Source of the DNA: JAPPLB01 sp965218555
GTDB taxonomy: Bacteria > Acidobacteriota > Terriglobia > Bryobacterales > UBA6623
Direction: 5' to 3'
Assembly (NCBI GenBank): GCA_965218555.1
Contig: OZ244625.1
Location: 620,001 to 684,000 of the forward strand
Length of the DNA stretch: 64,000 bases
Below are positions 15,807 to 25,008 of the stretch, in pieces. Both the position numbers and the translations under genes were made by a program. Below the pieces are notes generated by a model. The model saw nothing but the letters and a program-made list of their open reading frames with translations, was not told where the DNA came from and did not search any database. How positions within the stretch are numbered: the stretch's first letter is position 1; each line of letters begins with the position of its first letter.

Positions 15807-18362
15807 ATGCGATCGGTTCCTGCCGTAATCCTGATGTCGGTGGTGTCTGCGGTTTCCGCCGCTGCTGCTAGCCCCGACTTCGCCGAAGACGTCCGTCCCA
15901 TCCTGGCTCGGCGCTGCTTTGCCTGCCATGCGGGCGAGATGCAGATGGGCGAGCTTGATCTCCGCACGCCGGAATCGATCGTCAAAGGCGGCTCGAAGGG
16001 TCCCGCCGTCGCCGCCGGCTCGCCCGACGCCAGTCTGCTCTATCAGCGCATCATCGATCAGTCGATGCCTCTGGGCGAAGAGAAGGTGAGCGCGGATGAG
16101 GCCGTAGTGATCAGGGGATGGATCGAAAAGGGGCTGGCGCCGGTTCCGTCGGCCCCCGAAACACAACCCGCCGCATCTGACGCACTTGAACCGGCCCAAC
16201 CCGGAGTAGCGCATTGGGCCTTCACGCCACCCAAGCGGCCTGCCTTGCCGGAACCCGCCGAAAAAGAGTGGGTGAGAACTCCGATCGATGCCTTCATCAA
16301 GTCAGCTTTGGAACAAAACGGCATTTCACCCGCCCCGGCCGCCGACCGCCGCACATTTCTCCGCCGCGCCCACTTCGTCCTGACCGGCCTGCCCCCAACC
16401 CCCGCTGAAGCGGAAGCGTTTCTGGCCGACGAATCGCCCGCTGCCTACGAACGGCTCATCGACGATCTGCTCGACCGCCCGGCGTACGGCGAGCGCTGGG
16501 CCCGCCACTGGCTCGATGTCGTTCGCTACGCCGAATCCAACGGTTACGAGCGTGACGGCGTGAAGCCGCACGCCTGGCGCTACCGGGATTACGTCATCGA
16601 GGCCTTTCAGAAGGATAAGCCGTTCGACCGTTTCCTCATCGAGCAGTTGGCCGGTGATGAACTCGCTGATGCCGATGCCGAGTCGCAGATCGCCACCACC
16701 TTTCTGCGCCTCGGCACCTGGGACGATGAACCCGCCGATCCCCGGGTCGATCGGTACGATCAGCTTGACGACGTGCTCGGGGTAGCTTCCACCACGTTCA
16801 TGGGGCTGACCATTCGCTGCGCACGATGCCACGACCACAAGTTCGAGCCGTTCTCGCAAAAGGACTACTACCGTTTGTTGGCTGTCTTCGAGCCCCTCAA
16901 ACGGCCCCAAGACAAGCGCAAGGATCTCGATCGCCTGGTCGGCACCGAAGCGGAATTGGCGGCTTACCGCACCGCCATGGAAAAGGCGGATCAGGCTGTC
17001 GGGCGACTCAAAAGAGACATCGGCAAAACGCGGCAGGCGATTCTCGATCGGCTGTTCGAGAAAGCCGCCGACGGCCCGGAAGATCTGAACTTCCTCAACC
17101 ATGCGGAAACCGTGCTTGCATTCCAAAAGGACGAAAAGCAGCGCTCGGATCGTCAGAAAGAGTTGGTCGAGAAGTTCGAAAAGCAGCTCGACACCGCCAT
17201 TTTGCGGGAAGCCACCGACGAAGAAGCGACACAGCTCAACAATTGGAACAAGCGTGTGGAGACCACCGAAGCCTCGCGTCCGGCCGAGCCGCCGCGGGCC
17301 TACATCTGGTTCGAAGACACGTCGATCCCACCCGTTACGCGCCTGTTTGCACGCGGCGACACCACTCAGCCCGCGGATGTCGTATTTCCATCGACGCCGG
17401 CTGTCGTCGGGCGCGTCTCGCTTGATCCCGACGACCGCCCGATGTATTCCACGGGGCGCCGTCTGGCGCTGGCGCGTTGGATGACGGCCCCCGAGAATCC
17501 GCTGGTCGCCCGTGTCATCGTCAACCGGGTCTGGCAGTGGTATTTCGGGGAGGGCCTGGTCGCCTCGGAAAACGACTTCGGCGTGGCCGGCGAGCGTCCG
17601 AGCCATCCCGAGCTGCTCGACTATCTTGCGACGGAGCTGAGGCAATCGGGTTGGAGCCTCAAACACCTGCACCGGCTGATCGCCAAGTCCGCGACCTTCC
17701 GCCTTTCGGCACAGTGGGACGAGGCCGCGGCCGCGAAGGACTCGAACCAGCGCCTCTTCTGGCGCTGGAAACCGCGGCGGCTCGAAGCGGAAGCCGTGCG
17801 CGATTCCATGCTCGCCATCAGCGGCGGCTTGAACACAAAGCGCGGAGGACCGAGCATCTTTCCCGAGCTGCCGCAGGCCGTCCTCGATGGTCAGTCGCGG
17901 CCCGGGTTGGGCTGGGAAACATCCGAGGCCGCCGAAGCGGACCGCCGTAGTGTCTATATCTTCATCAAGCGCAGCGTGGCCGTACCGGAGCTGGAAATGC
18001 TCGATGCTCCCGACAACACGTCGAGTTGCGAACACCGCCGCGTCTCGATCACCGGCCCACAGGCGTTGACGTTCCTGAATGGTGATTTCACGCATGCCCA
18101 AGCCAAACGGCTGGCCGAGCGGCTGCTCCGGGAAGCGGGCGCCGATCGACTCGCACAGATCCGCCTGGCGTTTCAACTGGCTCTGAATCGACCGCCGACG
18201 TCCGATCAACTCAAAGAAGCACTCCGTTTCCTCGAGAAGCAGTCCTCTCAGGTCATGGCTGAAACCTCCGCCTCGAACGCGGATGTGGATGCAAATCTTC
18301 GCGTGCTCCAAGCCTTCTGCCTGGTGCTGCTGAACATGAACGAGTTCTTCTATCTGAGTTAA
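15807..18362 (+). CDS. Planctomycete-type cytochrome c with DUF1549 and DUF1553 (PSD1)
   Basis: An exported 851-residue protein. After a signal peptide (residues ~1-22) comes a cytochrome C-like domain with one haem motif, RRCFACH. The DUF1549 (PSCyt2) domain begins near WVRTPIDAFI and includes YGERWARHWLDVVRYAESNGYERDG. It carries a second CxxCH in TIRCARCHDHKFEPFS. A charged coiled-coil-like middle section follows, then DUF1553 (PSD1) with LARWMTAPENPLVARVIVNRVWQWYFG and NDFGVAGERPSHPELLDYLA. The family is abundant in Planctomycetota and Bryobacterales and usually pairs with DUF1501; a role in polysaccharide catabolism is suspected but unproven. The DUF1501 gene follows after 22 bases. Confidence 0.92.
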   Translation: MRSVPAVILMSVVSAVSAAAASPDFAEDVRPILARRCFACHAGEMQMGELDLRTPESIVKGGSKGPAVAAGSPDASLLYQRIIDQSMPLGEEKVSADEAVVIRGWIEKGLAPVPSAPETQPAASDALEPAQPGVAHWAFTPPKRPALPEPAEKEWVRTPIDAFIKSALEQNGISPAPAADRRTFLRRAHFVLTGLPPTPAEAEAFLADESPAAYERLIDDLLDRPAYGERWARHWLDVVRYAESNGYERDGVKPHAWRYRDYVIEAFQKDKPFDRFLIEQLAGDELADADAESQIATTFLRLGTWDDEPADPRVDRYDQLDDVLGVASTTFMGLTIRCARCHDHKFEPFSQKDYYRLLAVFEPLKRPQDKRKDLDRLVGTEAELAAYRTAMEKADQAVGRLKRDIGKTRQAILDRLFEKAADGPEDLNFLNHAETVLAFQKDEKQRSDRQKELVEKFEKQLDTAILREATDEEATQLNNWNKRVETTEASRPAEPPRAYIWFEDTSIPPVTRLFARGDTTQPADVVFPSTPAVVGRVSLDPDDRPMYSTGRRLALARWMTAPENPLVARVIVNRVWQWYFGEGLVASENDFGVAGERPSHPELLDYLATELRQSGWSLKHLHRLIAKSATFRLSAQWDEAAAAKDSNQRLFWRWKPRRLEAEAVRDSMLAISGGLNTKRGGPSIFPELPQAVLDGQSRPGLGWETSEAAEADRRSVYIFIKRSVAVPELEMLDAPDNTSSCEHRRVSITGPQALTFLNGDFTHAQAKRLAERLLREAGADRLAQIRLAFQLALNRPPTSDQLKEALRFLEKQSSQVMAETSASNADVDANLRVLQAFCLVLLNMNEFFYLS

Positions 18363-18384
18363 ACTAACAGCGGGCGCCATAGCG

Positions 18385-19884
18385 ATGCTGCTCAAACCCA
18401 AGACCGGACGACGGGTCCCACGCTTGGCGTGCGGCGAAACCCGCCGCGAGTTCCTGTGGCAGGCCGGCGGCGGATTCGCAGGCACGGCCCTCACCTACCT
18501 GCTGGCTCAGGACGGTTTCTTTGGCGCGCAGGCGCACGCCGCGAGCAGATCGGCAAGCGGCGCAGAGGCCGCCTCTCCGCTTGCCCCCAAGACGCCCCAC
18601 TTCGGGGCCAGGGCCAAGCGCTGCATCTTTCTGTTCATGTATGGCGGCGTTAGTCAGGTCGATACGTTCGACCCCAAGCCTGAACTGAACCGCCGCGACG
18701 GTCAGCCGATGCCGAACTTCGATGCCGACCCGCTGCTCGCGATGCGCCGCAGCCGACTCGGCGGCCTTCTCGGCTCGACGCGGACGTTCAAGAAGTACGG
18801 CGAGTCAGGTATCGAAGTCTCCGATCTCTATCCCAACGTTGCGGCCAAAATCGATGACATCGCGGTCATCCGAGGCACCTATGCCGACAGTTTCGCGCAC
18901 GGCTCCGGGCTGCTTCAGATGAACACCGGTTTCATACGACAGGGCCACCCGAGCGTCGGCTCGTGGGTGACGTACGGCCTCGGTACCGAGAACCAGGACC
19001 TGCCGGCCTACGTCGTTCTGCTCGATCATCGCGGCGGTCCCATTTCGGGTCCGCCGAATTGGTCCTCGGGCTTCATGCCCGCGACGTATCAGGGAACGCA
19101 GTTCCGCTCCACGGGCGATCCTATTCTCTACCTCGAGCCCCCCGAAGGTGTTTCGCGGGAACAGCAGCGGCAACAGCTTGATCTGCTGTCGAAGTTCGAC
19201 GACCTTCCCGGTGGCGCGGCCGGTCCGGAAAGCGACGAACTCAAGGCGCGCATCGCCAGCTACGAACTCGCCTTTCGCATGCAGCAGTCGGCGCCCGAGG
19301 CCGTCGACCTCTCGAGCGAAACCAAGGCGACGAAGAAACTCTACGGTCTTGACCAGAAGGTGACGGAGAAGTTCGGCCGCAACTGCCTCATCGCTCGCCG
19401 CCTTGTCGAACGAGGCGTCCGCTTCGTGCAGGTCTACTCAGGAGGAGGCCACGGCGACGACACCTGGGACGCGCATAGCGATGTCAACAGCAACCACGAA
19501 CTCCACTGCGCCGAAACCGACCTGCCGATCGCCGGCCTGCTCACTGACCTGAACAGCCGCGGCCTTCTGGAAGACACCCTGATCGTCTGGGCCGGAGAGT
19601 TCGGCCGCACACCCACCAGCCAGAACACCAACGGCCGCGACCACAGCCCGCGCGGCTTCTCGACGTGGATCGGCGGCGGCGGCGTCAAAGGCGGCCAAGT
19701 CGTCGGCGCCACCGATGACTTTGGCTACAAGGCCGTCGAGAACACGGTCCACGTCCACGACCTGCATGCGACGATCCTCCACCTGATGGGCCTCGACCAC
19801 GAACTGCTGACTTACTTCCACGGCGGCCGCGACATGCGCCTGACCGACGTGCACGGTCGGGTCGTACGGGAATTGTTGGCCTAG
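18385..19884 (+). CDS. Tat-exported DUF1501 protein
   Basis: A 499-residue DUF1501 protein, a family with an alkaline-phosphatase/sulfatase-like fold and no firmly established reaction. The Tat signal TRREFLWQAGGGFAGTALTYL is near residues 22-42. Family blocks follow: CIFLFMYGGVSQVDTFDPKP, the RGPISGPPNW-like region, LIARRLVERGVRFVQVYSGGG, DNxHELHC-type and WAGEFGRTP. It is the usual partner of the PSD1 protein upstream and probably shares its transcript. The stop codon TAG at 19882-19884 is part of the CTAG where MITE copy D begins. Confidence 0.92.
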   Translation: MLLKPKTGRRVPRLACGETRREFLWQAGGGFAGTALTYLLAQDGFFGAQAHAASRSASGAEAASPLAPKTPHFGARAKRCIFLFMYGGVSQVDTFDPKPELNRRDGQPMPNFDADPLLAMRRSRLGGLLGSTRTFKKYGESGIEVSDLYPNVAAKIDDIAVIRGTYADSFAHGSGLLQMNTGFIRQGHPSVGSWVTYGLGTENQDLPAYVVLLDHRGGPISGPPNWSSGFMPATYQGTQFRSTGDPILYLEPPEGVSREQQRQQLDLLSKFDDLPGGAAGPESDELKARIASYELAFRMQQSAPEAVDLSSETKATKKLYGLDQKVTEKFGRNCLIARRLVERGVRFVQVYSGGGHGDDTWDAHSDVNSNHELHCAETDLPIAGLLTDLNSRGLLEDTLIVWAGEFGRTPTSQNTNGRDHSPRGFSTWIGGGGVKGGQVVGATDDFGYKAVENTVHVHDLHATILHLMGLDHELLTYFHGGRDMRLTDVHGRVVRELLA

Positions 19885-20052
19885 CCTGCATATCTCACCA
19901 CGTGGCGAGACGAAGTGTGTGCGGGTCACGAGACACGAATCACGAAACACGAATCACGGCCTTTATACATCGAGCACGGCAAGCAAGCGCAACGAAGTCA
20001 TGACGGTCGTATCGCGTGCTTCGGCCGTCAGGTGGGGAGATATGCAGGCTTT
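19881..20052 (-). mobile_element. CTAG-targeting MITE, copy D, on the DUF1501 stop codon
   Basis: Begins at CTAG 19881-19884 with CCTGCATATCTCACCACG and ends GGGGAGATATGCAGG followed by CTTT. The interior keeps CATCGAGCACGGCAAGCAAG and AACGAAGTCATGACGG but has a local substitution made of repeats of CACGAATCACG. Its left TAG is the stop codon of the DUF1501 gene. Confidence 0.85.
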
Positions 20053-20169
20053 CTTCGGCCGGCTCGAGCCGAGCCCCGCTACTTTGAGACGTAACCGTTG
20101 CGTCCATCACCTGGCTCCCAGGGGCGCGGCCGGCTCCGTGCTCGCCAACGGCTCCATGTCTCCAGACCA

Positions 20170-20259
20170 GTTTTTCCTCCGCCCGCGTGCGGATCATTCA
20201 AGCGCGAAACACCCGGACCGGTGTCAACGCCGCTTGATCAGGAGGATGTTTCAGCCCAG
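20170..20259 (+). repeat. ~90-bp dispersed repeat, copy 4
   Basis: Full-length copy with one change in the pairing arm (GCGAAACACCC for GCGGGAAACATCC), so the 9-bp complement is weaker. The hsdM reading frame begins to match its family immediately after this repeat, so the repeat marks the truncation point of hsdM. Confidence 0.8.
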
Positions 20260-20526
20260 CGGGGTGAGGACGAGTACACAGACACCCCCGGCTTCTGCAG
20301 GGGCGCGCCGCTGGCGGAGGTCCGCAAGCACGGCCACGTGCTGACCCCCGGCCGATATGCCGGCGCTGAGCCACAGGAGGACGACGGCGAGCCGTTCGAG
20401 AACAAGATGGCTCGTCTCGCCGCTCAACTGCGCGAGCAGCAGGCCGAGGCGCAGCGGCTGGACGCGGCTATAGAGGAAAACCTGGCTCGGCTGGGGTTTG
20501 GTGCGAACCAGGAGGAGGCAAGATGA
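20260..20526 (+). pseudogene. hsdM: Truncated type I restriction methylase subunit (HsdM C-terminus)
   Basis: About 88 residues match only the extreme C-terminus of HsdM (N6-adenine methylase subunit). DTPGFC is followed by LAEVRKHGHVLTPGRYAGAE, an acidic EDDGEPFENKM and a terminal coiled-coil helix. The catalytic domain with NPPF is absent, and no start codon of the native gene remains. The frame runs back into the 90-bp repeat. It ends with an ATGA overlap into mntA, so the fragment probably marks an older hsdM-mntA-hepT arrangement, a common context for these genes. Confidence 0.75.
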
Positions 20527-20831
20527 TTCCCGCCATCGAGGAGCGGGCCGATGAACTGAGACGTCTCTGCCTCCATTACGGGGTCCGGCGGCTCGACCTG
20601 TTCGGGTCGGCCGCAACCGGCCCGTACGATCCGGAAGAGAGCGACCTGGACTTCCTGGTCGAGTTTCAGCCTGCGGCTCTCGACGCCTATGCGGACGCCT
20701 ACTTCGGCCTGCTGGAAGCTCTCAGGCAGCTTTTCGGACGGCCCGTGGACCTGGTGGTGAAGTCGGCCATCAAGAATCCCTACTTCCTGCAATCGGTGGA
20801 GCAGACGAGGACTCCCGTCTATGAGGCTTGA
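20523..20831 (+). CDS. mntA: MntA-type nucleotidyltransferase antitoxin
   Basis: A 102-residue minimal nucleotidyltransferase. The GSx10DxD signature is intact: FGSAATGPYDPEESDLDFLVEF, with Gly-Ser at residues ~26-27 and both Asp residues present; a further Asp follows in RPVDLVV. In characterised MntA-HepT systems this protein AMPylates the HepT toxin and neutralises it. It overlaps the hsdM remnant by four bases (ATGA) and hepT by 11 bases, so the three are co-transcribed and the pair is translationally coupled. Order and spacing are those of a type VII toxin-antitoxin module. Confidence 0.9.
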   Translation: MIPAIEERADELRRLCLHYGVRRLDLFGSAATGPYDPEESDLDFLVEFQPAALDAYADAYFGLLEALRQLFGRPVDLVVKSAIKNPYFLQSVEQTRTPVYEA

Positions 20832-21183
20832 GGCTCGGAAGTACCTGTACGATATCCAGCGCGCCGCCGATCTGCTGAGAGAGTTCACGAGCGGCAAGAC
20901 GTTTGCGGACTATGCAGGCGACGCCATGCTGCGATCGGCTGTGGAGCGTCAGTTCGAAATCATCGGCGAGGCGATGGCCAGTCTCGCCAGGATCGACGAA
21001 CCGGCGGCTGGCCAAATCAGCCACTATCAGCGCATCATCGCCTTCCGCAATGTGCTGATTCACGGATACGCCGACGTGGACGACCGTCTGGTGTGGGATG
21101 TGATCAAGACCAATCTCTCGACCCTCGGACGTGAGGTTGATGCCCTTCTGAAGGAGAGCATCGTCTCGCGGGAGTCTATCTAG
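20821..21183 (+). CDS. hepT: HepT-family HEPN toxin
   Basis: A 120-residue HEPN-fold protein. The Rx4-6H catalytic motif with the trailing Tyr is present as RNVLIHGY near residue 77, and the family's AVERQFEIIGEA block precedes it. HepT proteins are RNases held inactive by the cognate MntA through AMP transfer to the Tyr of this motif, as established for homologues. The start overlaps mntA. The last eight bases overlap the end of the convergent S41 peptidase gene. The motif is intact, so the module looks functional. Confidence 0.9.
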   Translation: MRLEARKYLYDIQRAADLLREFTSGKTFADYAGDAMLRSAVERQFEIIGEAMASLARIDEPAAGQISHYQRIIAFRNVLIHGYADVDDRLVWDVIKTNLSTLGREVDALLKESIVSRESI

Positions 21184-22486
21184 ACTTCTGCGTCCCTCTC
21201 GCAAGCTGTAGCGCCTTTTCCAGAGCTTCGGCGGCCGGCACTTCGACATCGGGCTTGACACCGATGCCCTCCCAGTTGGTCTTGGATGTGGGATTGATCG
21301 CTCTGGCGTAAGGAACCATGATGTGAAAGCGTCCATCGATACGATGGCCCGAAACCGGGTGGGCGCCACCGCCGGTCGTCTCGCCGACGATGCGGGCGCG
21401 GTCGAGTTGCTGGAGGTTGTAGGAGAATTCCTCGGCGGCGGAGAACGTCCGGCGAGAGGTCAGGACGTAGGCGGATTGCTCGGTGAGGCGCTTTCCGGGG
21501 ACGTCGGAGAGTGTCCAGTACTGTTTGGTCTCTTCGCTTTTTCGCTCCCAAAGGTCGTTGAGATGGGTCGGTTCGGAGAACAGGTAGGACGAGATCAACG
21601 CCACCATGGCGGGATGGCCGCCGCCATTCTCACGCAAGTCGAAGATGATCGCGTTGACGTTTGCGAGAAAGTTCATAGCGGCGATGGCCGTTGGTCGACA
21701 GAATGTCGGGTCGGCGAACATGGTGAATTTCACGTAGCCGACATTGCCGGCGAGTCGTTCCACTTTTTCGAAGCCACAGTTTGACTGCTCCAGTCTCTTG
21801 CGGCGTTGCTCGTCGCGAGCTGGCCGTGGGGCTTGGTTGGCCGAAGGTTCTGACCGCGGCAGGGGGCTGAACATGACTCTGAGGTGCTTATCGTTACTCA
21901 CTTCGCGGAAATAGTCGGTGAGCAACTTGGCAAACTCGTCGCCGTCGGTCACGGACGCATACTCGCCGCGCCGCTGCCGAGCTCTAACGGCCTCGGCCAT
22001 CTCCTTGGCGAGGTCGGGGAAGACATAGTATTGGTCGAGCTTCTTGATGGCCTTGTCAATGACTCGCTCACGCAGGCCGGCGTCGATCGTAAAGTCGGGG
22101 TCACCCGACCCTGGCGGGATCGCGCGCAGCAAGAAACGGGAAACCTGCGGTGGTTCTCGGTCGTCGACGATCAAGTTGCCGATCGCAGTCACGTCGCGGA
22201 GCCGCTGCTTGACACGGAAGACAAGCCGTTGGGGCTGGCTTTCGTCAATGGAGAGGAGATCGAAACCTCCGGTCATAATGCGGAACTGGATGTCGCGGTC
22301 TGCTGACTTTCCAACTCGGTGTTTTTGGTAGTGGATCGCCAGGAGTGAGGAATCACCACTGTTGAAGGCCTCAAGCCAGTTTCCGAAGACGCGGCCAGCC
22401 GGAGTATCGGGGATTGTCGGGGTGGCCCCGGCGGACAGCAGACTTAGCAAAAAACAGGAAGCGATGAAGCTCAGAATTCGTTTCAT
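21176..22486 (-). CDS. S41-family (tail-specific/IRBP-like) secreted peptidase
   Basis: A 436-residue exported protein. Residues 1-22 are a signal peptide (FIASCFLLSLLSAGA). Residues ~25-120 form an N-terminal domain reminiscent of an SnoaL/NTF2-like accessory fold (FGNWLEAFNSGD, then strands). A helical linker leads to the S41 protease core (VGYVKFTMFADP, AIIFDLRENGGGHP, TSRRTFSAAEEFSY with the nucleophilic Ser, RIVGETTGGGAHP). The C-terminus fits the family (GIGVKPDVEVPA). No PDZ domain is seen, which is usual for this subgroup. It lies alone, convergent with hepT, with an AT-rich upstream region. Confidence 0.88.
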   Translation of the reverse strand: MKRILSFIASCFLLSLLSAGATPTIPDTPAGRVFGNWLEAFNSGDSSLLAIHYQKHRVGKSADRDIQFRIMTGGFDLLSIDESQPQRLVFRVKQRLRDVTAIGNLIVDDREPPQVSRFLLRAIPPGSGDPDFTIDAGLRERVIDKAIKKLDQYYVFPDLAKEMAEAVRARQRRGEYASVTDGDEFAKLLTDYFREVSNDKHLRVMFSPLPRSEPSANQAPRPARDEQRRKRLEQSNCGFEKVERLAGNVGYVKFTMFADPTFCRPTAIAAMNFLANVNAIIFDLRENGGGHPAMVALISSYLFSEPTHLNDLWERKSEETKQYWTLSDVPGKRLTEQSAYVLTSRRTFSAAEEFSYNLQQLDRARIVGETTGGGAHPVSGHRIDGRFHIMVPYARAINPTSKTNWEGIGVKPDVEVPAAEALEKALQLARGTQKSR

Positions 22487-22678
22487 GTAGGTTCTGACGT
22501 CCAGAGACCCAGAGGTTGACTCATCTGGATCTTAACCCTTTTTTATAGAACTTGACACACACAACTCTCCGCGATCGGTCCCTTGGGGAATCACTCGCCC
22601 GACCACGCCCGCAATTGGCTACTATCTAGCCTTGTCCGGCTTGGCTTGGCTCGCTTGGCCGTTGGCGCTGATCCTGAA

Positions 22679-23296
22679 GTGAACTTCCTGGCTCACCTTT
22701 CCTTATCCGGCGACGATCCCGAAGTGATGCTCGGGAATCTGATGGGCGACTTTCTGAAAGGAGTCGACGCTACCGGTCATCCGCCCGCGATTCAGCGGGG
22801 GATTCAACTCCACCGCACCATCGACAGCTTCACGGACGCGCATCCCGTCTTCAGGCGCAGCCGCGGCAGGCTTCCACCGCCCTATCGCCGCTATGCCGGC
22901 GTACTCGTTGATGTTTTCTATGACCACTTCCTGGCTTGTGACTGGCGTCGATACCGGCCGCGTGAAGACCTGTCCTCTTTCGTGCGCCGCACGTATCGAA
23001 TGCTTGCAAACCCGCCGGTCGATCCACCGCCGCGTTTAAAAAGCGCACTGCCGCGCATGATTCGTGAGGACTGGCTCGGCTCCTGTGTGACGGAAGACGG
23101 CGTCGCCCAACAGTTGAAGCGCATCAGCCTCCGCGTGTCGCGGGCAAATCCGCTCGGGAGCGGCGTGTCCCAACTCGCGCTCCACTATGACGGGCTTGCC
23201 GCGGATTTCGCGGAATTCTTCCCAGCGCTCATGCGGCACATCGCACACGTAACCGAGATCGAGCAACCACAGGTCCCGGAGGAACGTGCATCTTGA
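22679..23296 (+). CDS. ACP phosphodiesterase-like protein (DUF479)
   Basis: A 205-residue member of the AcpH/DUF479 family, which removes the 4'-phosphopantetheine group from acyl carrier protein. The N-terminal NFLAHLSLSGDDPEVMLGNLMGDF is the family signature. It is followed by GIQLHRTIDSFTDAHPVFRRS with the metal-binding His/Asp residues, and VDVFYDHFLACDW. I chose the GTG at 22679 because homologues start at this NFLAHL; the frame is open to an ATG 32 codons earlier whose translation looks non-coding. The stop overlaps the start of the symporter gene (TTGA), so the two are coupled although functionally unrelated. Confidence 0.85.
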   Translation: MNFLAHLSLSGDDPEVMLGNLMGDFLKGVDATGHPPAIQRGIQLHRTIDSFTDAHPVFRRSRGRLPPPYRRYAGVLVDVFYDHFLACDWRRYRPREDLSSFVRRTYRMLANPPVDPPPRLKSALPRMIREDWLGSCVTEDGVAQQLKRISLRVSRANPLGSGVSQLALHYDGLAADFAEFFPALMRHIAHVTEIEQPQVPEERAS

Positions 23297-24873
23297 TCGA
23301 CACGATCATCATCGCGCTCTATTTCGCAGCCGTCCTCGGCATCGGGTTCTACCATTCACGACGCAAGACGACGACCACCGAGTACTTCCTGGCGGGCAAG
23401 CACGTCGGCTGGTTCGCGGTGGGCGCGACGCTGTTCTCGACGAATATCGGAAGCGAGCACTTCATCGGATTGGCCGGCACGGGCGCATCGAGCGGCTTGG
23501 CCGTAGGCTGCTACGAGTGGTCGGCGAGTTTCTGCCTCATTGCCCTGGGTTGGATCTTCATCCCGCAGTATCTACGCAGCCGTGTGTTTACGATGCCGGA
23601 GTTTCTCGAGCGCCGTTTCAGCCCCGGCGCCCGCTGGTACCTGACGGGTGTCTCCCTCGTCGCGTACGTCTTCACGAAGATCTCCGTGGCGCTTTTCGCG
23701 GGTGGCATTCTCATTCGCGAGATCTTCGGTTGGGACTACATGACGTCTGCCATTCTGCTCGTGATCGCCACGGGCATCTACACCGTGACCGGCGGACTCT
23801 CGGCTGTTATCTACACCGATCTTTTTCAGGCCTTCATCCTGATCGGCGGCGCCGCGTTGCTCACCTTTCTTGGGCTCGGCGCCGTCGGCGGATTCGCCGG
23901 ACTCCGGGAAGCATTGCCCCCGGACTTCTTCCACATGATCAAACCGCTCGACCATCCGGACTTTCCTTGGCTGGGCACGACGGTGGGCACGCTCATTCTG
24001 GGAATCTGGTACTGGTGCACCGACCAGGTCATTGTCCAGAAGGTGCTCAGCGCGAGAAGCGTGACCGACGCGCGGACGGGCACGATCTTCGCCGCGGCTC
24101 TCAAGATCCTGCCGGTGTTCATCCTGGTGCTGCCGGGCCTGATCGCGCGGGCGCTCTGGGTGAACGATGTTACGGGCGACAACGCCTACCCGCTGCTCGT
24201 CCAACGGCTGCTGCCGCCGGGGATGACCGGGCTCATGGTAGCTGCTCTGCTCGCGGCGCTGATGTCGTCGTTGAGCTCGGTGTTCAACTCCTGCTCGACG
24301 CTGCTCACGATGGACGTCTACCGCAAGCTCCACCCGGAAGCAGGTGAGCGCCGCCTCGTTTGGGTGGGGCGGCTCAGCACGGCTGTCATCGTCGGGCTCA
24401 GCATCGCCTGGATCCCATTCATCCGCTATTTGGATGATGAGATCTATCAATACCTTCAGAGCGTTCAGGCTTACGTGGGAGCGCCGATCACCGCTACCTT
24501 CCTCACGGGTATTCTTTGGAAGGGTGCCACGGCACGGGCGGCGTTGACGACCCTGCTCGTCGGCGGGCTTGCGGGCGCCTTGCGCTTTGTTCTCGACATC
24601 CTGCACAAGGCGATGGGCTACGACCTCGGTCCTTTGATGGTGATTGTGGATTTCAGCTTTCTCAACTTCAGCGTGATGGTTTTCTTCGCCTGCGTGGCGC
24701 TGATGATTGCGGTCAGTTCAAGCGGCGATAAGCCTGTGCTGTCGCGCATTGCCGGCCTGACGCTCGATTGGTCCGCCGAACAGGACCTCAATCCCGTCGC
24801 CGAACGCCGTATGGCAGTGGCGACCGGCCTCGTCGCCTGCTCCGTGCTCGTCCTCTGGCACCACTTCCGCTGA
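23293..24873 (+). CDS. Sodium:solute symporter (SGLT type)
   Basis: A 526-residue integral membrane protein of the solute:sodium symporter family, most like the SGLT sugar/inositol branch. Clear blocks are EYFLAGKHVGWFAVGATLFSTNIGSEHFIGLAGTG in the first helices, GGLSAVIYTDLFQ, WYWCTDQVIVQKVLSARS and LMSSLSSVFNSCSTLLTMDVYR with the Na2-site serines. About 14 membrane segments can be counted. The start is TTG, overlapping the stop of the previous gene. With the sugar-acid catabolic genes downstream it may import a sugar or inositol; the substrate is not readable from the sequence. Confidence 0.9.
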   Translation: MIDTIIIALYFAAVLGIGFYHSRRKTTTTEYFLAGKHVGWFAVGATLFSTNIGSEHFIGLAGTGASSGLAVGCYEWSASFCLIALGWIFIPQYLRSRVFTMPEFLERRFSPGARWYLTGVSLVAYVFTKISVALFAGGILIREIFGWDYMTSAILLVIATGIYTVTGGLSAVIYTDLFQAFILIGGAALLTFLGLGAVGGFAGLREALPPDFFHMIKPLDHPDFPWLGTTVGTLILGIWYWCTDQVIVQKVLSARSVTDARTGTIFAAALKILPVFILVLPGLIARALWVNDVTGDNAYPLLVQRLLPPGMTGLMVAALLAALMSSLSSVFNSCSTLLTMDVYRKLHPEAGERRLVWVGRLSTAVIVGLSIAWIPFIRYLDDEIYQYLQSVQAYVGAPITATFLTGILWKGATARAALTTLLVGGLAGALRFVLDILHKAMGYDLGPLMVIVDFSFLNFSVMVFFACVALMIAVSSSGDKPVLSRIAGLTLDWSAEQDLNPVAERRMAVATGLVACSVLVLWHHFR

Positions 24874-25008
24874 CGCAGCGGGCACAAACCCCCGCCGATG
24901 CGGACGACAGCCCGCCAGGGAAACCCTGCGGTTACGGGCCAAGAGGGGGCCTCGTTCGGTGGCCGGCGGGCTGCGAAAAGGGCTCCGCGCGTGGGCGTGA
25001 CCTCGGCT

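Noticed and set aside
16326..18494. A 722-codon open frame on the - strand opposite the DUF1549/DUF1553 gene
   Set aside because: It is the antisense shadow of a well-supported gene in GC-rich DNA; its translation has no recognisable domains and is rich in Arg/Gly/Leu.
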